Positions 7,753-16,332 of a DNA stretch of 64,000 bases are shown here, piece after piece. The notes under the pieces were generated by a model that was not told where the DNA came from, searched no databases, and saw only the letters and a program-made list of their open reading frames with translations. The position numbers were made by a program, and so were the translations under genes. This DNA is from Ruegeria_C sp040830705. Lineage in GTDB: Bacteria > Pseudomonadota > Alphaproteobacteria > Rhodobacterales > Rhodobacteraceae. Position 1 is the stretch's first letter. Every line of letters starts with the position of its first letter. The stretch covers positions 1 through 64,000 of the forward strand of contig JBFOME010000019.1 of the NCBI GenBank assembly GCA_040830705.1. The letters are read 5' to 3'.

Positions 7753-8736
7753 TCACGGCGCGATGATCGGTGTGGCGTCCAGCTCTGCCTCATCCACCGG
7801 CACACCAACAAACTCGGTCCCATGCTCGAACCAGCTGCGCGGTGCGAGCGCCCCCCAGAGCGTTTGCCGTTGCGGATCCTTCAGGTCCCATTTGATGGGC
7901 TCGTGATCGGGATCAACGGTCTGATAGTCGGAGCTGTAGATCTCAATCCGGTGCCCGTCCGGGTCCAGGATATAGAGGAAGAAGGCGTTGGATATTCCGT
8001 GCCGCCCCGGCCCGCGCTCGATATTGCCCACGTATCCCGTGGTCGCCATCAGGTCGAGCAGATCAATGATGTGCAGCGGGTTGGCCACCCAGAAAGCCAC
8101 ATGATGCAAACGAGGCCCGCGCCCGTTGGTAAAGGCCATGTCATGCACCCCACCCTTGCGGTGCAACCACGCGGCCCAAAGGCGGCTGGTCTCTTCATCC
8201 TCGGTATATTCGGTCACCCGGAACCCGAAATCGCTGTAGAAGGCGACGCTGTCATCCACATTGGTTGAGAAGCAGTTGAAATGATCGATGCGCAGCGGGC
8301 GTACCCCGTGGTACCGACCATATTCCTGATGAATTGGCTTTAGCCGGTCCATCTGGTGATAGAATTCCAGCGGGATACCCATATTGTCGGAGGTCAGCAG
8401 CGTGCGACCCTGATAGGGGCGCTGCACCCATTCGGTGGGCCGCCCCTTGGCGCGGAAATAGGCATCGGCGCGGTCCAGATCCTCTTCGTTAAAGGTCTTG
8501 AACCCCATCACCTCGACCGTTCCGGGCTGGTCGGATTTCTGTAGGATCACAGAATGATGCCCGCGTTCTTCCAACGCGCGCAGGTAGATATGGGTGTCAT
8601 CCTCATCCGTCACCTGCAAGCCGAACATGTCCACATAAAAGGCCCGCGAGGCGGCCAGATCGCTGACATTCAGGCAGACATGGCTTAGCCGAATGGTGTT
8701 GAAGGAAGGGTAGAGATTGGGGGCGGGAACGGGCAT
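7753..8736 (-). CDS. hpaD: 3,4-dihydroxyphenylacetate 2,3-dioxygenase (extradiol)
   Basis: 327-residue type I extradiol dioxygenase of the vicinal-oxygen-chelate fold, close to the HPCD/MndD branch from Gram-positive homoprotocatechuate degraders. It cleaves homoprotocatechuate to 5-carboxymethyl-2-hydroxymuconate semialdehyde. The metal ligands are His152 (RIDHFNCF), a histidine of the pair 211-212 (RLHHVAFW) and Glu265 (HRIEIYSSDY). The length and the C-terminal lid after the second VOC module fit this branch. A GGAGATATCTC leader precedes the ATG. It lies 12 bases after hpaE and overlaps or abuts the decarboxylase. This differs from the LigB-type HpaD of E. coli. Confidence 0.92.
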   Translation of the reverse strand: MPVPAPNLYPSFNTIRLSHVCLNVSDLAASRAFYVDMFGLQVTDEDDTHIYLRALEERGHHSVILQKSDQPGTVEVMGFKTFNEEDLDRADAYFRAKGRPTEWVQRPYQGRTLLTSDNMGIPLEFYHQMDRLKPIHQEYGRYHGVRPLRIDHFNCFSTNVDDSVAFYSDFGFRVTEYTEDEETSRLWAAWLHRKGGVHDMAFTNGRGPRLHHVAFWVANPLHIIDLLDLMATTGYVGNIERGPGRHGISNAFFLYILDPDGHRIEIYSSDYQTVDPDHEPIKWDLKDPQRQTLWGALAPRSWFEHGTEFVGVPVDEAELDATPIIAP

Positions 8737-8748
8737 GAGATATCTCCT

Positions 8749-10257
8749 TTACGCACCCAGACGGGGGATTTTATGGGCACCGGTAGCAAAGCCGATGTGT
8801 TTCTGTTCCATATAGAACTCAAAGGACCAGTCGCCGCCGTCACGCCCGATACCGCTGGATTTGACACCGCCGAAGGGCGTCGGCAGATGACGCACATTTT
8901 CCGAGTTCACCCAGATCATCCCAGCCTCCAGCCGGTCGGTAAATCGTAGCGCGCGGGTCAGGTCATTGGTCCAGACATAGCCGGTAAGGCCATAAGGCGT
9001 GTCATTGGCGATGCGCAGCGCCTCTTCCTCGGTGGCAAATGGGATCGAGGTCAGGACCGGGCCAAAGATCTCTTCCCGCGCGATGCGCATGTCGTTGCGT
9101 GCGCCGGTAAACAGCGTTGGGCGCACAAAGTAGCCCTTATCGCCAAGCGTTTCGCCACCGGCTGCAACGGTGGCCCCATCCTGCCGCGCGATGTCAAAAT
9201 AAGACGTGACTTTGATGTAGTGCTCCTCGCTCACCAGCGGTCCGATCTCGGTCTCGGGGTCCAACGGATGGCCGACCTTGATGCAGTTTACTCGTTCAAC
9301 CAGCTGCGCCTCAAACTCTTCGCGGATCGTGTCCTGCACCAGCAAGCGCGAGGACGAGGTGCAACGCTCGCCGTTGATCGAGTAGATCATGAAAATCACT
9401 GCATCCAAGGCGCGCTCAAGATCGGCATCGTCAAACACGATCACCGGGTTCTTGCCCCCCAGTTCCAGATGATTGCGTTTGAGCGTGTCGGCCCCTTGTT
9501 TGGTGATCAGAGACCCAGTGCGGCTTTCACCCACAAAAGCAATTGCCCGGATCAGCGGATGCTCACACAACGCGCGCCCCGCATCCTCGCCAAAGCCGTT
9601 CACGGTGTTCAAAACGCCCGGCGGCAACCCGGCCTCTTCTGCGATCTCGACCAGCAGCCGTGCGGTCAGGGGGCTTGCCTCTGCCGGTTTGTGCACCACT
9701 GTGCAGCCAGCTGCCAGCGCTGGTGCGATCTTCCACGTGCTGAGCATAAAGGGCGTGTTCCACGGCGTGATCACCCCGACCGGACCAATCGGCACACGCG
9801 TCGTGACATTCATCAGCGTCGGTGATTTCAGATGCTGGCCATCGCGCGCCTGCACCACCTGATCGGCGAAGTAGCGGAAATTCTCAGCCCCGCGCAAAGC
9901 CGCCTTGGACATAAAGCGCAGCGCCTGCCCCGTATCCCAACACTCGCAGAGCGCGATTTCCTCGGCACGCGCTTCGATGGCTTCAGCCACGTTCAACAAA
10001 ATCTTGCGCCGCTCACCCGCAGCCATGTCGCGCCAAGCCGGGAAGGCTGCTGATGCCGCCCGCGCCGCCGCGTCGATATCGCTGGCATCGCCGCGCGCTA
10101 CCTCGCAAATCACACTCTTGTCCACTGGCGAAACAGAGGTGAACCGACCCGCCGAGCCACCGCTATCCTGCCCGGCAATCCGGTTCGGAACGCCACCTTC
10201 GCGAAACCGTTTCAGATAGGTTTCGAGTTTTTTGATATTCTGTTCCAGCGCGCTCAT
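8749..10257 (-). CDS. hpaE: 5-carboxymethyl-2-hydroxymuconate semialdehyde dehydrogenase
   Basis: 502-residue NAD-dependent aldehyde dehydrogenase. The general base is Glu265 (LELGGKNP) and the nucleophile is Cys299 (GERCTSSSR); PWNTPF and the FGGVKSSGIGRDGG closing motif are intact. It oxidises the HpaD ring-cleavage product to 5-carboxymethyl-2-hydroxymuconate. The ATG overlaps the hpaF stop codon (ATGA), so hpaF and hpaE are translationally coupled. The GERCT motif is shared with HpaE proteins, which together with context supports this over a generic ALDH. Confidence 0.93.
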   Translation of the reverse strand: MSALEQNIKKLETYLKRFREGGVPNRIAGQDSGGSAGRFTSVSPVDKSVICEVARGDASDIDAAARAASAAFPAWRDMAAGERRKILLNVAEAIEARAEEIALCECWDTGQALRFMSKAALRGAENFRYFADQVVQARDGQHLKSPTLMNVTTRVPIGPVGVITPWNTPFMLSTWKIAPALAAGCTVVHKPAEASPLTARLLVEIAEEAGLPPGVLNTVNGFGEDAGRALCEHPLIRAIAFVGESRTGSLITKQGADTLKRNHLELGGKNPVIVFDDADLERALDAVIFMIYSINGERCTSSSRLLVQDTIREEFEAQLVERVNCIKVGHPLDPETEIGPLVSEEHYIKVTSYFDIARQDGATVAAGGETLGDKGYFVRPTLFTGARNDMRIAREEIFGPVLTSIPFATEEEALRIANDTPYGLTGYVWTNDLTRALRFTDRLEAGMIWVNSENVRHLPTPFGGVKSSGIGRDGGDWSFEFYMEQKHIGFATGAHKIPRLGA

Positions 10258-10643
10258 TTTGGTCCCCCAAGATGATCCCGGATCGTGCCCGTCTTCGGCG
10301 AAAGATCAGGATCAATGTCCCGGATCTCCAGAGACAAGGCCAGCGAATGCTGCGCCATGTCCGGGGTCAGAAAGTCCTCGGCCGCGCGGAACAGCACATC
10401 CGCCGCCGCCTTGCGCACCTCTATCGGTCGCCCGGCCCGCAGCCGCACCGAGATGTCGACAAAGCCGTGTTTCGGATCACCATCCGCAATCGCAAAGTGA
10501 TCGGCCCGCAAGGCTCGAACCCGCAAGCCGGCCAGCGGAAAGGCTTCGATCCCCGCTGCACTCTGCCGCAAATGTTCACACAGCCCTGAGATGTCCACGC
10601 GATCCTCCAGATTTGCCGAATACTCGATCGAAAGATGCGGCAC
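10254..10643 (-). CDS. hpaF: 5-carboxymethyl-2-hydroxymuconate delta-isomerase
   Basis: 129-residue tautomerase-superfamily enzyme that ketonises 5-carboxymethyl-2-hydroxymuconate. I place the start at GTG 10643, directly after GGAGG with seven bases spacing, giving MPHLSIEYSAN: removal of the initiator Met exposes the catalytic N-terminal proline, as this fold requires. An in-frame opening at 10661 would bury that proline and is rejected. It is first in the hpa operon and sits just downstream of an AT-rich inverted repeat that looks like a MarR-type operator. Confidence 0.92.
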   Translation of the reverse strand: MPHLSIEYSANLEDRVDISGLCEHLRQSAAGIEAFPLAGLRVRALRADHFAIADGDPKHGFVDISVRLRAGRPIEVRKAAADVLFRAAEDFLTPDMAQHSLALSLEIRDIDPDLSPKTGTIRDHLGGPK

Positions 10644-10662
10644 GGCGAGTCCTCCTCCCACA

Positions 10663-10684
10663 ATTAATTATCATGTTAATTAAT
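10663..10684. promoter_or_regulatory. AT-rich inverted repeat, likely MarR/HpaR-type operator of the hpa operon
   Basis: ATTAATT (10663-10669) and AATTAAT (10678-10684), perfect seven-base arms with an eight-base centre, 20 bases before the hpaF start in an 86-base gap after galM. This strongly AT-rich block stands out in GC-rich surroundings. MarR-family HpaR repressors bind such sites; no hpaR is present in the window. Confidence 0.6.
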
Positions 10685-10729
10685 ATGTGGAGAAAAGTCA
10701 ATCCTAGAAGCTCAAAAGGCTCCCATCCA

Positions 10730-11737
10730 TCAGATAAGGTGCTGAAATCGGAATTGCGAACGGCTGCGATACGTCATGCCGGGGGCCAGAATAGCCTCAG
10801 GAAATCCGTTCTGATTCATCGCATCCGGCCAAATCTGCGGCTCCAGCGCGACACCGCTATATCGACCATAAGGCCGACCCAGCAGGCCCTGCCGCCCCGG
10901 CTCATCGAAATGGCTATTGGTGTAGACTTGCAAGCCTGGCTCGGTTGTAGCGATCTGCATCCCAAGCCGACCATCGGGTGACAGCAATTCCCCGACCTCA
11001 CTCATAGCGCCGCGCCGGGGCGCGAGGCAGAAATTGTGGTCGAGTGGAAACGCACCAATCGCCCGCAACTTCCGGAAGTCGAACTCCGTCCCCTCGACAC
11101 CTTGCTGCTCGCCGGTTGGAATCAGATCATCATCGACCGGCAGATAACAATCCGCCGCAAGCACCATCCGGTGGTCGCAGATTTTGCCGCTATTACCCAG
11201 AACGAAATAGTTATGCGGGGCGAAGTTACAGGGCGTCTCCTGATCGCTTAGCGCCTCGATTGTGATCTCCAACGCCGGGCCGGGACGGATCGCATAGCTC
11301 ACCTCTACGCTCAGATTGCCGGGAAAACCCATATGCCCGTCGGGCATCTCAAGGCTGAGCGTCACCGTATCTTCGCTTTGCGCCGCCAGCGTCCAGAGCA
11401 TCTTGTCACTGCCCTTGGAACCGCCATGCAGGGTGTGACGATCCAGAAAGTTCCGATCCGCCTGATGCCAGCGCCCGCCCACCTGAAACCGCCCCCCTGC
11501 GATCCGGTTGGCAAAGCGTCCCACTATGGCCCCGAAATAGCCACCGCCCTGCAGATAGTCCTCAAGGGTCGGCCAGCCCAACACCAGCGGATGCGCCATG
11601 CCGTCCAACCTGAGATCCTGCAGCGTTGCCCCATAGGTCAGCACGTGCGCGTGCAGACCGTCGCGCGAAATTGTGACGCGCTGCACCTGCCCGCCATCGG
11701 GCAGCGTTCCGAAAGAGGCAATACGGTCCTGTGTCAT
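10730..11737 (-). CDS. galM: Aldose 1-epimerase (mutarotase)
   Basis: 335-residue beta-sandwich mutarotase interconverting alpha and beta anomers of aldoses. Catalytic and binding residues are recognisable: HTLHGG (His), APHNYFVLG (His), and the base glutamate in VALEPQIW near residue 293. The start ATG at 11737 overlaps the stop of the ALDH gene (ATGA); the longer frame upstream is a shadow. As the last gene of the nucleoside-deoxyribose operon it could equilibrate ribose or deoxyribose anomers released from nucleosides; that role is inferred from position. Confidence 0.9.
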   Translation of the reverse strand: MTQDRIASFGTLPDGGQVQRVTISRDGLHAHVLTYGATLQDLRLDGMAHPLVLGWPTLEDYLQGGGYFGAIVGRFANRIAGGRFQVGGRWHQADRNFLDRHTLHGGSKGSDKMLWTLAAQSEDTVTLSLEMPDGHMGFPGNLSVEVSYAIRPGPALEITIEALSDQETPCNFAPHNYFVLGNSGKICDHRMVLAADCYLPVDDDLIPTGEQQGVEGTEFDFRKLRAIGAFPLDHNFCLAPRRGAMSEVGELLSPDGRLGMQIATTEPGLQVYTNSHFDEPGRQGLLGRPYGRYSGVALEPQIWPDAMNQNGFPEAILAPGMTYRSRSQFRFQHLI

Positions 11738-14106
11738 TCGCCGTAGGGAATCCAGACGTTTTTGATTTCGGTCGCCTGACGCAGATATTCCGCGCCCTCG
11801 CCCTGTTCGGCGTTCAGCCAATCAATGGCTTTGCCATAGTTCACCCAGGTCCGTTTCAAGTTCGCCGCGGCTGCGTGTTCCACCATCTTGGAGCCCTCGA
11901 CCGAGCCATGATACCAGACCCCGTCGACGCCATAGTGATCGGACAGGGTCTTTGTCAGTTCGTCCCGATCTCCGGTCACGATATTGACGACGCCACCGGG
12001 CAGGTCTGAGGTGTCGAAGACTTGATAGAGGTCCGTCGCAGAAAGCGGATGCGCGGGGGACGGGACCGCCACAACCGTGTTCCCCATAGCGATTGCTGGG
12101 GCCACCAACGATACAAAGCCCAGCAGCGGAGCATCATCAGGGCAAGCTATGCCCATCACTCCCACGGGCTCTTTCATTGCCACGGTCACGCCGCGTACAG
12201 GCACCGAATGCACCTGTCCATCATACTTGTCAGCCCAGGCCGCGTAGGCGAACAACCGATTTATCGCTGCCTCGACCTCGCTTGTGGCAGCTTTCGCCGA
12301 GGCCCCGGTCATTTCACGCAAACGAGATTCGAACTCACCTGCCCGGGCCGCGAGGTTTTCGCCGATATAATAGAGGATCTGCGCCTTGTTATGGCCCGAG
12401 GCCTTGGCCCAGCCGCCGGAGGCCGCCGTCGCGGCCTCAACCGCATTGCGGATATCCTTGCGGTTGCCCACGCCCACATGGCTGATCAGCTTGCCCTTGG
12501 GGCTGGTCACCGGCGCGCTATAACCACTATCCGGCCGTGCCTGTTTGCCACCGATATACATCTTGGCGGTGCGGTCGATCCCCTCACCACCACCCTCGGT
12601 CAGCGCATGGGATTTCGCAGGGGCCGCGTCCTTGAGCGATTTGAGATAGGTCGGTTTGACATATTCATAAAGCCCCTCGCGCCCACCTTCGCGCCCGAAC
12701 CCGCTTTCGCGGTAGCCGCCGAAGCCTGCGGCGGCGTCGAACTGGTTGGTGCAGTTGACCCAGATGACCCCTGCCTTGATCTGCGGCGCAACACCAAGGG
12801 CGAGGTTGATATTCTCGGTCCACACACTCGCGGCCAGCCCATAGCGGCTGTTATTGGCCAATTGCACTGCTTCGGCAGGCGTACGGAAATTCATCGAGAC
12901 CAGGACGGGGCCGAAGATCTCCTCCTGCGCCAACGTATCCCCGGCCTCGACCCCGGTCAGGAGCGTGGGCGGGTAGTAGCAGCCATTCTCGGGCAGCGCG
13001 GTTTCGCCGCGAAACGCCACCGCACCCTCGTCGATGCCCTGTTCGACCATCTGCGTGATCTGCTTGTGCTGGATCGGATCGACGATGCAGCCCAGATCGA
13101 TGGATTTATCTAGCGGGTCGCCCACGCGCAGGCTCTGCATCCGTAGTTTCAGCCGGTCATGGAACCTTTCGGCAATGCTCTCCTGAACCAGCAGGCGCGA
13201 GCCCGCGCAGCAGACTTGCCCCTGATTGAACCAGATCGCATCCACGATGCCTTCGATGGCGCTGTCGATATCTGCGTCGTCAAAAACGATAAAGGGGGAT
13301 TTACCGCCCAATTCCAGCGTCAGCTTCTTGCCGGTCCCGGCGGTTTGTTCACGCAGGATGCGGCCCACGCGGGTCGAGCCGGTAAAGGCGACCTTGGCCA
13401 CGTCTTTATGTTCCGCAATCATCGCGCCGACCGGTCCGTGACCGGTGACGATGTTCACTACGCCCTCGGGCAAACCCGCCTCGATGCAAATGTCGGCAAA
13501 GAGAAGCGCGGTGAGCGAAGTGTATTCGGCAGGTTTCAGTACCACGGCGTTTCCCATCGCCAGTGCAGGCGCAATTTTCCATGCCAGCATCAGGAAGGGG
13601 AAGTTCCACGGGATCACCTGACCGGCCACGCCGATCGGCTCATACCCTGCCATCTCGCTTTCCATCAACTGCGCCCAGCCCGCATGATGGTAGAAATGGC
13701 GTGCGGCCAAAGGCACATCCGCATCGCGGCTTTCCCGGATCGGCTTGCCGTTATCCAGGCTTTCCAGCACCGCAAACAAGCGCGCGTGTTTCTGGATCAG
13801 CCGCGCCAGCGCATAAAGATGCCGTGCCCGCCCCGCGCCACCAAGCGCGGCCCAGTGTTTCTGCGCCTTTGTGGCGGCTTTGACGGCGGCGTCCACATCC
13901 TTGGATGTGGCCTCGGTCAGCGATGCAAGCGCCTCGCCATTGGCGGGGTTCACGCTGTCAAAGCGGTCCTTGCCGGGCTTGGTAAAGGCACCGCCGATGA
14001 ACAGGCCAAATGTGCGGTCATGGCGATCGAGCCACGCGTTCGCCTCAGCGGCGCTTTCAGGCGCAGGGCCGTAATCCATGGTCTTGAATATCTCTGAAAC
14101 TGTCAT
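11734..14106 (-). CDS. ALDH16-type two-domain aldehyde dehydrogenase
   Basis: 790 residues, far longer than ordinary ALDHs (about 500). The first domain (about 1-490) is complete: IPWNFPFLM, general base Glu265 (LELGGKSP) and nucleophile Cys300 (FNQGQVCCAGSR). The second domain (about 510-790) repeats the NAD-fold half (compare VTSPKGKLISHVGVG, EPVGVMGIACPDD, PGGVVNIVTGD) but lacks a catalytic Cys and stops at VWIPYGE, so it is a pseudo-domain. This is the ALDH16 architecture, known from human ALDH16A1 and a Loktanella enzyme. It follows deoC, whose product acetaldehyde is a plausible substrate. ATG 14106 has AGGA eight bases upstream; ATG 14115 is also in frame. Confidence 0.92.
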   Translation of the reverse strand: MTVSEIFKTMDYGPAPESAAEANAWLDRHDRTFGLFIGGAFTKPGKDRFDSVNPANGEALASLTEATSKDVDAAVKAATKAQKHWAALGGAGRARHLYALARLIQKHARLFAVLESLDNGKPIRESRDADVPLAARHFYHHAGWAQLMESEMAGYEPIGVAGQVIPWNFPFLMLAWKIAPALAMGNAVVLKPAEYTSLTALLFADICIEAGLPEGVVNIVTGHGPVGAMIAEHKDVAKVAFTGSTRVGRILREQTAGTGKKLTLELGGKSPFIVFDDADIDSAIEGIVDAIWFNQGQVCCAGSRLLVQESIAERFHDRLKLRMQSLRVGDPLDKSIDLGCIVDPIQHKQITQMVEQGIDEGAVAFRGETALPENGCYYPPTLLTGVEAGDTLAQEEIFGPVLVSMNFRTPAEAVQLANNSRYGLAASVWTENINLALGVAPQIKAGVIWVNCTNQFDAAAGFGGYRESGFGREGGREGLYEYVKPTYLKSLKDAAPAKSHALTEGGGEGIDRTAKMYIGGKQARPDSGYSAPVTSPKGKLISHVGVGNRKDIRNAVEAATAASGGWAKASGHNKAQILYYIGENLAARAGEFESRLREMTGASAKAATSEVEAAINRLFAYAAWADKYDGQVHSVPVRGVTVAMKEPVGVMGIACPDDAPLLGFVSLVAPAIAMGNTVVAVPSPAHPLSATDLYQVFDTSDLPGGVVNIVTGDRDELTKTLSDHYGVDGVWYHGSVEGSKMVEHAAAANLKRTWVNYGKAIDWLNAEQGEGAEYLRQATEIKNVWIPYGE

Positions 14107-14116
14107 GTCAGTCATC

Positions 14117-15133
14117 CTAGCTGATGCCGTGACGGAACGTGGCCGAGTAGCGGCCCGTTACGAAATGTTCGAGTTGACGTTCGATGTCGCCCAACAGGCT
14201 TGAGGCGCCGAAGCGGAACAGGTCCGGTTCCAGCCAATCATTGCCGCGCTCTTCCTTCATCAGCGACATATAGGTCAGCGCGTCCTTGGCCTTGGAAATG
14301 CCACCTGCCGGTTTGAACCCGATCTTGTAGCCGGTGCGCGCCTCATATTCGCGGGTGGTGCGCACCATGGTCAGGCTGACCGGGAGCGTTGCGTTAACGC
14401 TTTCCTTACCGGTGGAGGTTTTGATGAAATCGGCGCCCGCCATCATGCAGACGTGGCTGGCCCGCGCCACGTTGCGCAGGGTGCCCAGATTGCCGGTCGA
14501 GATGATCGCCTTGACATGCGCCTCGCCGCAGGCCTCGCGATAGGCGCGCATCTCGTCATAAAGCGCCTGCCAGTCGCCGGTCAGTACGTGGCGGCGGGAA
14601 ATCACGATGTCGATCTCTGACGCCCCCGCCTTGACCGATTCCTCTATCTCGCGCACCCGCAGGTGGAAGGGGCTGAGCGCGTCGGGGAACCCGGTTGAAA
14701 CGGCGGCGACCGGGATGCCGCTGCCCTCCAGCGCTTCGACTGCTGTTTCGATCATCTCATGATAAACACAGACCGCACCAGTGGTGATGTTCAGGTCTTC
14801 GACACCCAACGCCGCGACCAGATCCTGGCGCAGGGGCCGCTTGGCCTTGGCGCAGAGACGGCGCACCTTGCCTTTCGTGTCATCGCCGTTGAGCGTGGTC
14901 AGGTCCATCAGCGTGATCGCCCTGAGCAGCCAGGCGGCCTGATACTCTTTCTTGACACTGCGGCGCGCGCCAAGGCTGCTGGCGCGGCGTTCCACCGCTG
15001 AGGTATTAACCTGAACCGAGGACACCCAGTCGAGGTCCAACGGAATACCTGGATTGCGCGGAAACCGCGCGGGGTGGGCGGCAACGGGCAGTTGATCCGC
15101 CGTTTGGGTGATGTCTTTTGTGGAAACAGTCAC
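14117..15133 (-). CDS. deoC: Deoxyribose-phosphate aldolase
   Basis: 338-residue class I aldolase cleaving 2-deoxyribose 5-phosphate to glyceraldehyde 3-phosphate and acetaldehyde. The Schiff-base lysine lies in ADFIKTSTGK and the second active-site lysine in IGFKPAGGI. It belongs to the longer DeoC branch with about 80 extra N-terminal residues (YQAAWLLRAITLMDLTTL region). The GTG start overlaps the deoB stop (GTGA) and has AGGAG seven bases upstream. Together with deoB it completes deoxyribonucleoside salvage. Confidence 0.95.
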   Translation of the reverse strand: MTVSTKDITQTADQLPVAAHPARFPRNPGIPLDLDWVSSVQVNTSAVERRASSLGARRSVKKEYQAAWLLRAITLMDLTTLNGDDTKGKVRRLCAKAKRPLRQDLVAALGVEDLNITTGAVCVYHEMIETAVEALEGSGIPVAAVSTGFPDALSPFHLRVREIEESVKAGASEIDIVISRRHVLTGDWQALYDEMRAYREACGEAHVKAIISTGNLGTLRNVARASHVCMMAGADFIKTSTGKESVNATLPVSLTMVRTTREYEARTGYKIGFKPAGGISKAKDALTYMSLMKEERGNDWLEPDLFRFGASSLLGDIERQLEHFVTGRYSATFRHGIS

Positions 15134-16332
15134 TGTTTCTCTCCTAGCAGGGGCAGGATGCTGGTGCCATGCGGGGTGCCGGGCACGTCGAGATAGTCGG
15201 CGATGGTTGCACCGATATCGGCAAAGGCGCGCACGCCCAGACCAGCGGGGGGCAGCAATTTCGATTTGATAAGGATCGGCACCTGCTCACGGGTGTGATC
15301 GGTACCGGCCCAGGTGGGGTCATTGCCGTGATCGGCGGTGATGATGAGCAGATCGTCGGGGGCCATTTTTGCGAAGAGCTCGGGCAGGCGGGCATCGAAC
15401 TCTTCCAACGCGCTGGCATAGCCAAGCGGGTCGCGGGCATGGCCATAATCAGTGTCGAAATCGACGAAATTGGCAAAGAGCAGCCCGCCCTCTTGCAGGT
15501 CTTCCATCGCGTCGAGCGTCAGATCAAAAAGGGCCATGTTGCCATGGGTCTTGCGGGTCTCGGTGATGCCGCGCCCGGCATAAATGTCGCCGATCTTGCC
15601 CATGGCCAGCACCTGCCGCCCGGCAGCGGTCAGTGTGTCGAGGATCGTGTCCTCACCCGGCGGCATGGTGAAATCGCGACGGTTGCCGGTCCGCTTGAAG
15701 TCTTCCGTCGTCGTTCCGACGAAGGGTCGCGCGATGATACGGCCCACGCGGTAGTCATCGCAGATTGCACGAGCCACGCGGCAGAGATCATAGAGCCGGT
15801 CAAGTCCGAAGCTCTCCTCATGCGCGGCGATCTGCAGGACGGAATCGGCAGAGGTGTAGACGATAGGCTTGCCACTGCGCATATGCTCCTCGCCCAATTC
15901 GCGAATGACCGGCACGCCCGAGGCATGTTTGTCGCCAAGAATGCCGGGAAGATTGCCTTTTGCGATCAACGCGTCCAGCAATTCCGTCGGGAAGGAATTT
16001 TCCAGCGGCTCAAAGACACGCGGTGGGGTCATGACCGGCAGGCCAGTGATCTCCCAATGGCCCGAAGGCGTGTCCTTGCCCCGCCCCGCCTCGCGGCCCA
16101 CGGCCCAGGTTGCGTTCGGACGCGGCTGCGCGTCATTCCATGCGTTATCACTGGAATGCGCCAGCGCCTGAAACAACCCGAGTTCCGCCAAGTTTGGTAA
16201 GGCCAGCCCCTCAGCACCGCGCGCATCGAGGATATGACCCACAGTATTGGACCCTTCATCGCCAAATGCGGCAGCGTCGGGCGCACCGCCGATGCCGACG
16301 GAATCCATCACAACAAGCAGAGCACGGGTCAT
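15130..16332 (-). CDS. deoB: Phosphopentomutase
   Basis: 400-residue alkaline-phosphatase-superfamily enzyme converting (deoxy)ribose 1-phosphate to the 5-phosphate. Metal sites are visible in the opening MDSVGIGGAPDA, in FDTDYGHARDP and in ITADHGNDPTW followed by TDHTREQVP. Length matches the family. The ATG overlaps the stop codon of the upstream regulator (ATGA). The phosphorylase that would supply its substrate (deoA or deoD type) is not in the window. Confidence 0.96.
   Translation of the reverse strand: MTRALLVVMDSVGIGGAPDAAAFGDEGSNTVGHILDARGAEGLALPNLAELGLFQALAHSSDNAWNDAQPRPNATWAVGREAGRGKDTPSGHWEITGLPVMTPPRVFEPLENSFPTELLDALIAKGNLPGILGDKHASGVPVIRELGEEHMRSGKPIVYTSADSVLQIAAHEESFGLDRLYDLCRVARAICDDYRVGRIIARPFVGTTTEDFKRTGNRRDFTMPPGEDTILDTLTAAGRQVLAMGKIGDIYAGRGITETRKTHGNMALFDLTLDAMEDLQEGGLLFANFVDFDTDYGHARDPLGYASALEEFDARLPELFAKMAPDDLLIITADHGNDPTWAGTDHTREQVPILIKSKLLPPAGLGVRAFADIGATIADYLDVPGTPHGTSILPLLGEKQ

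Noticed and set aside
12022..13113. 363-codon frame antisense to the ALDH16 gene
   Set aside because: Same shadow effect; arginine/histidine-rich without domain signs.
15169..16200. 343-codon frame antisense to deoB
   Set aside because: Shadow of a GC-rich gene; no recognisable motif, no ribosome-binding site.
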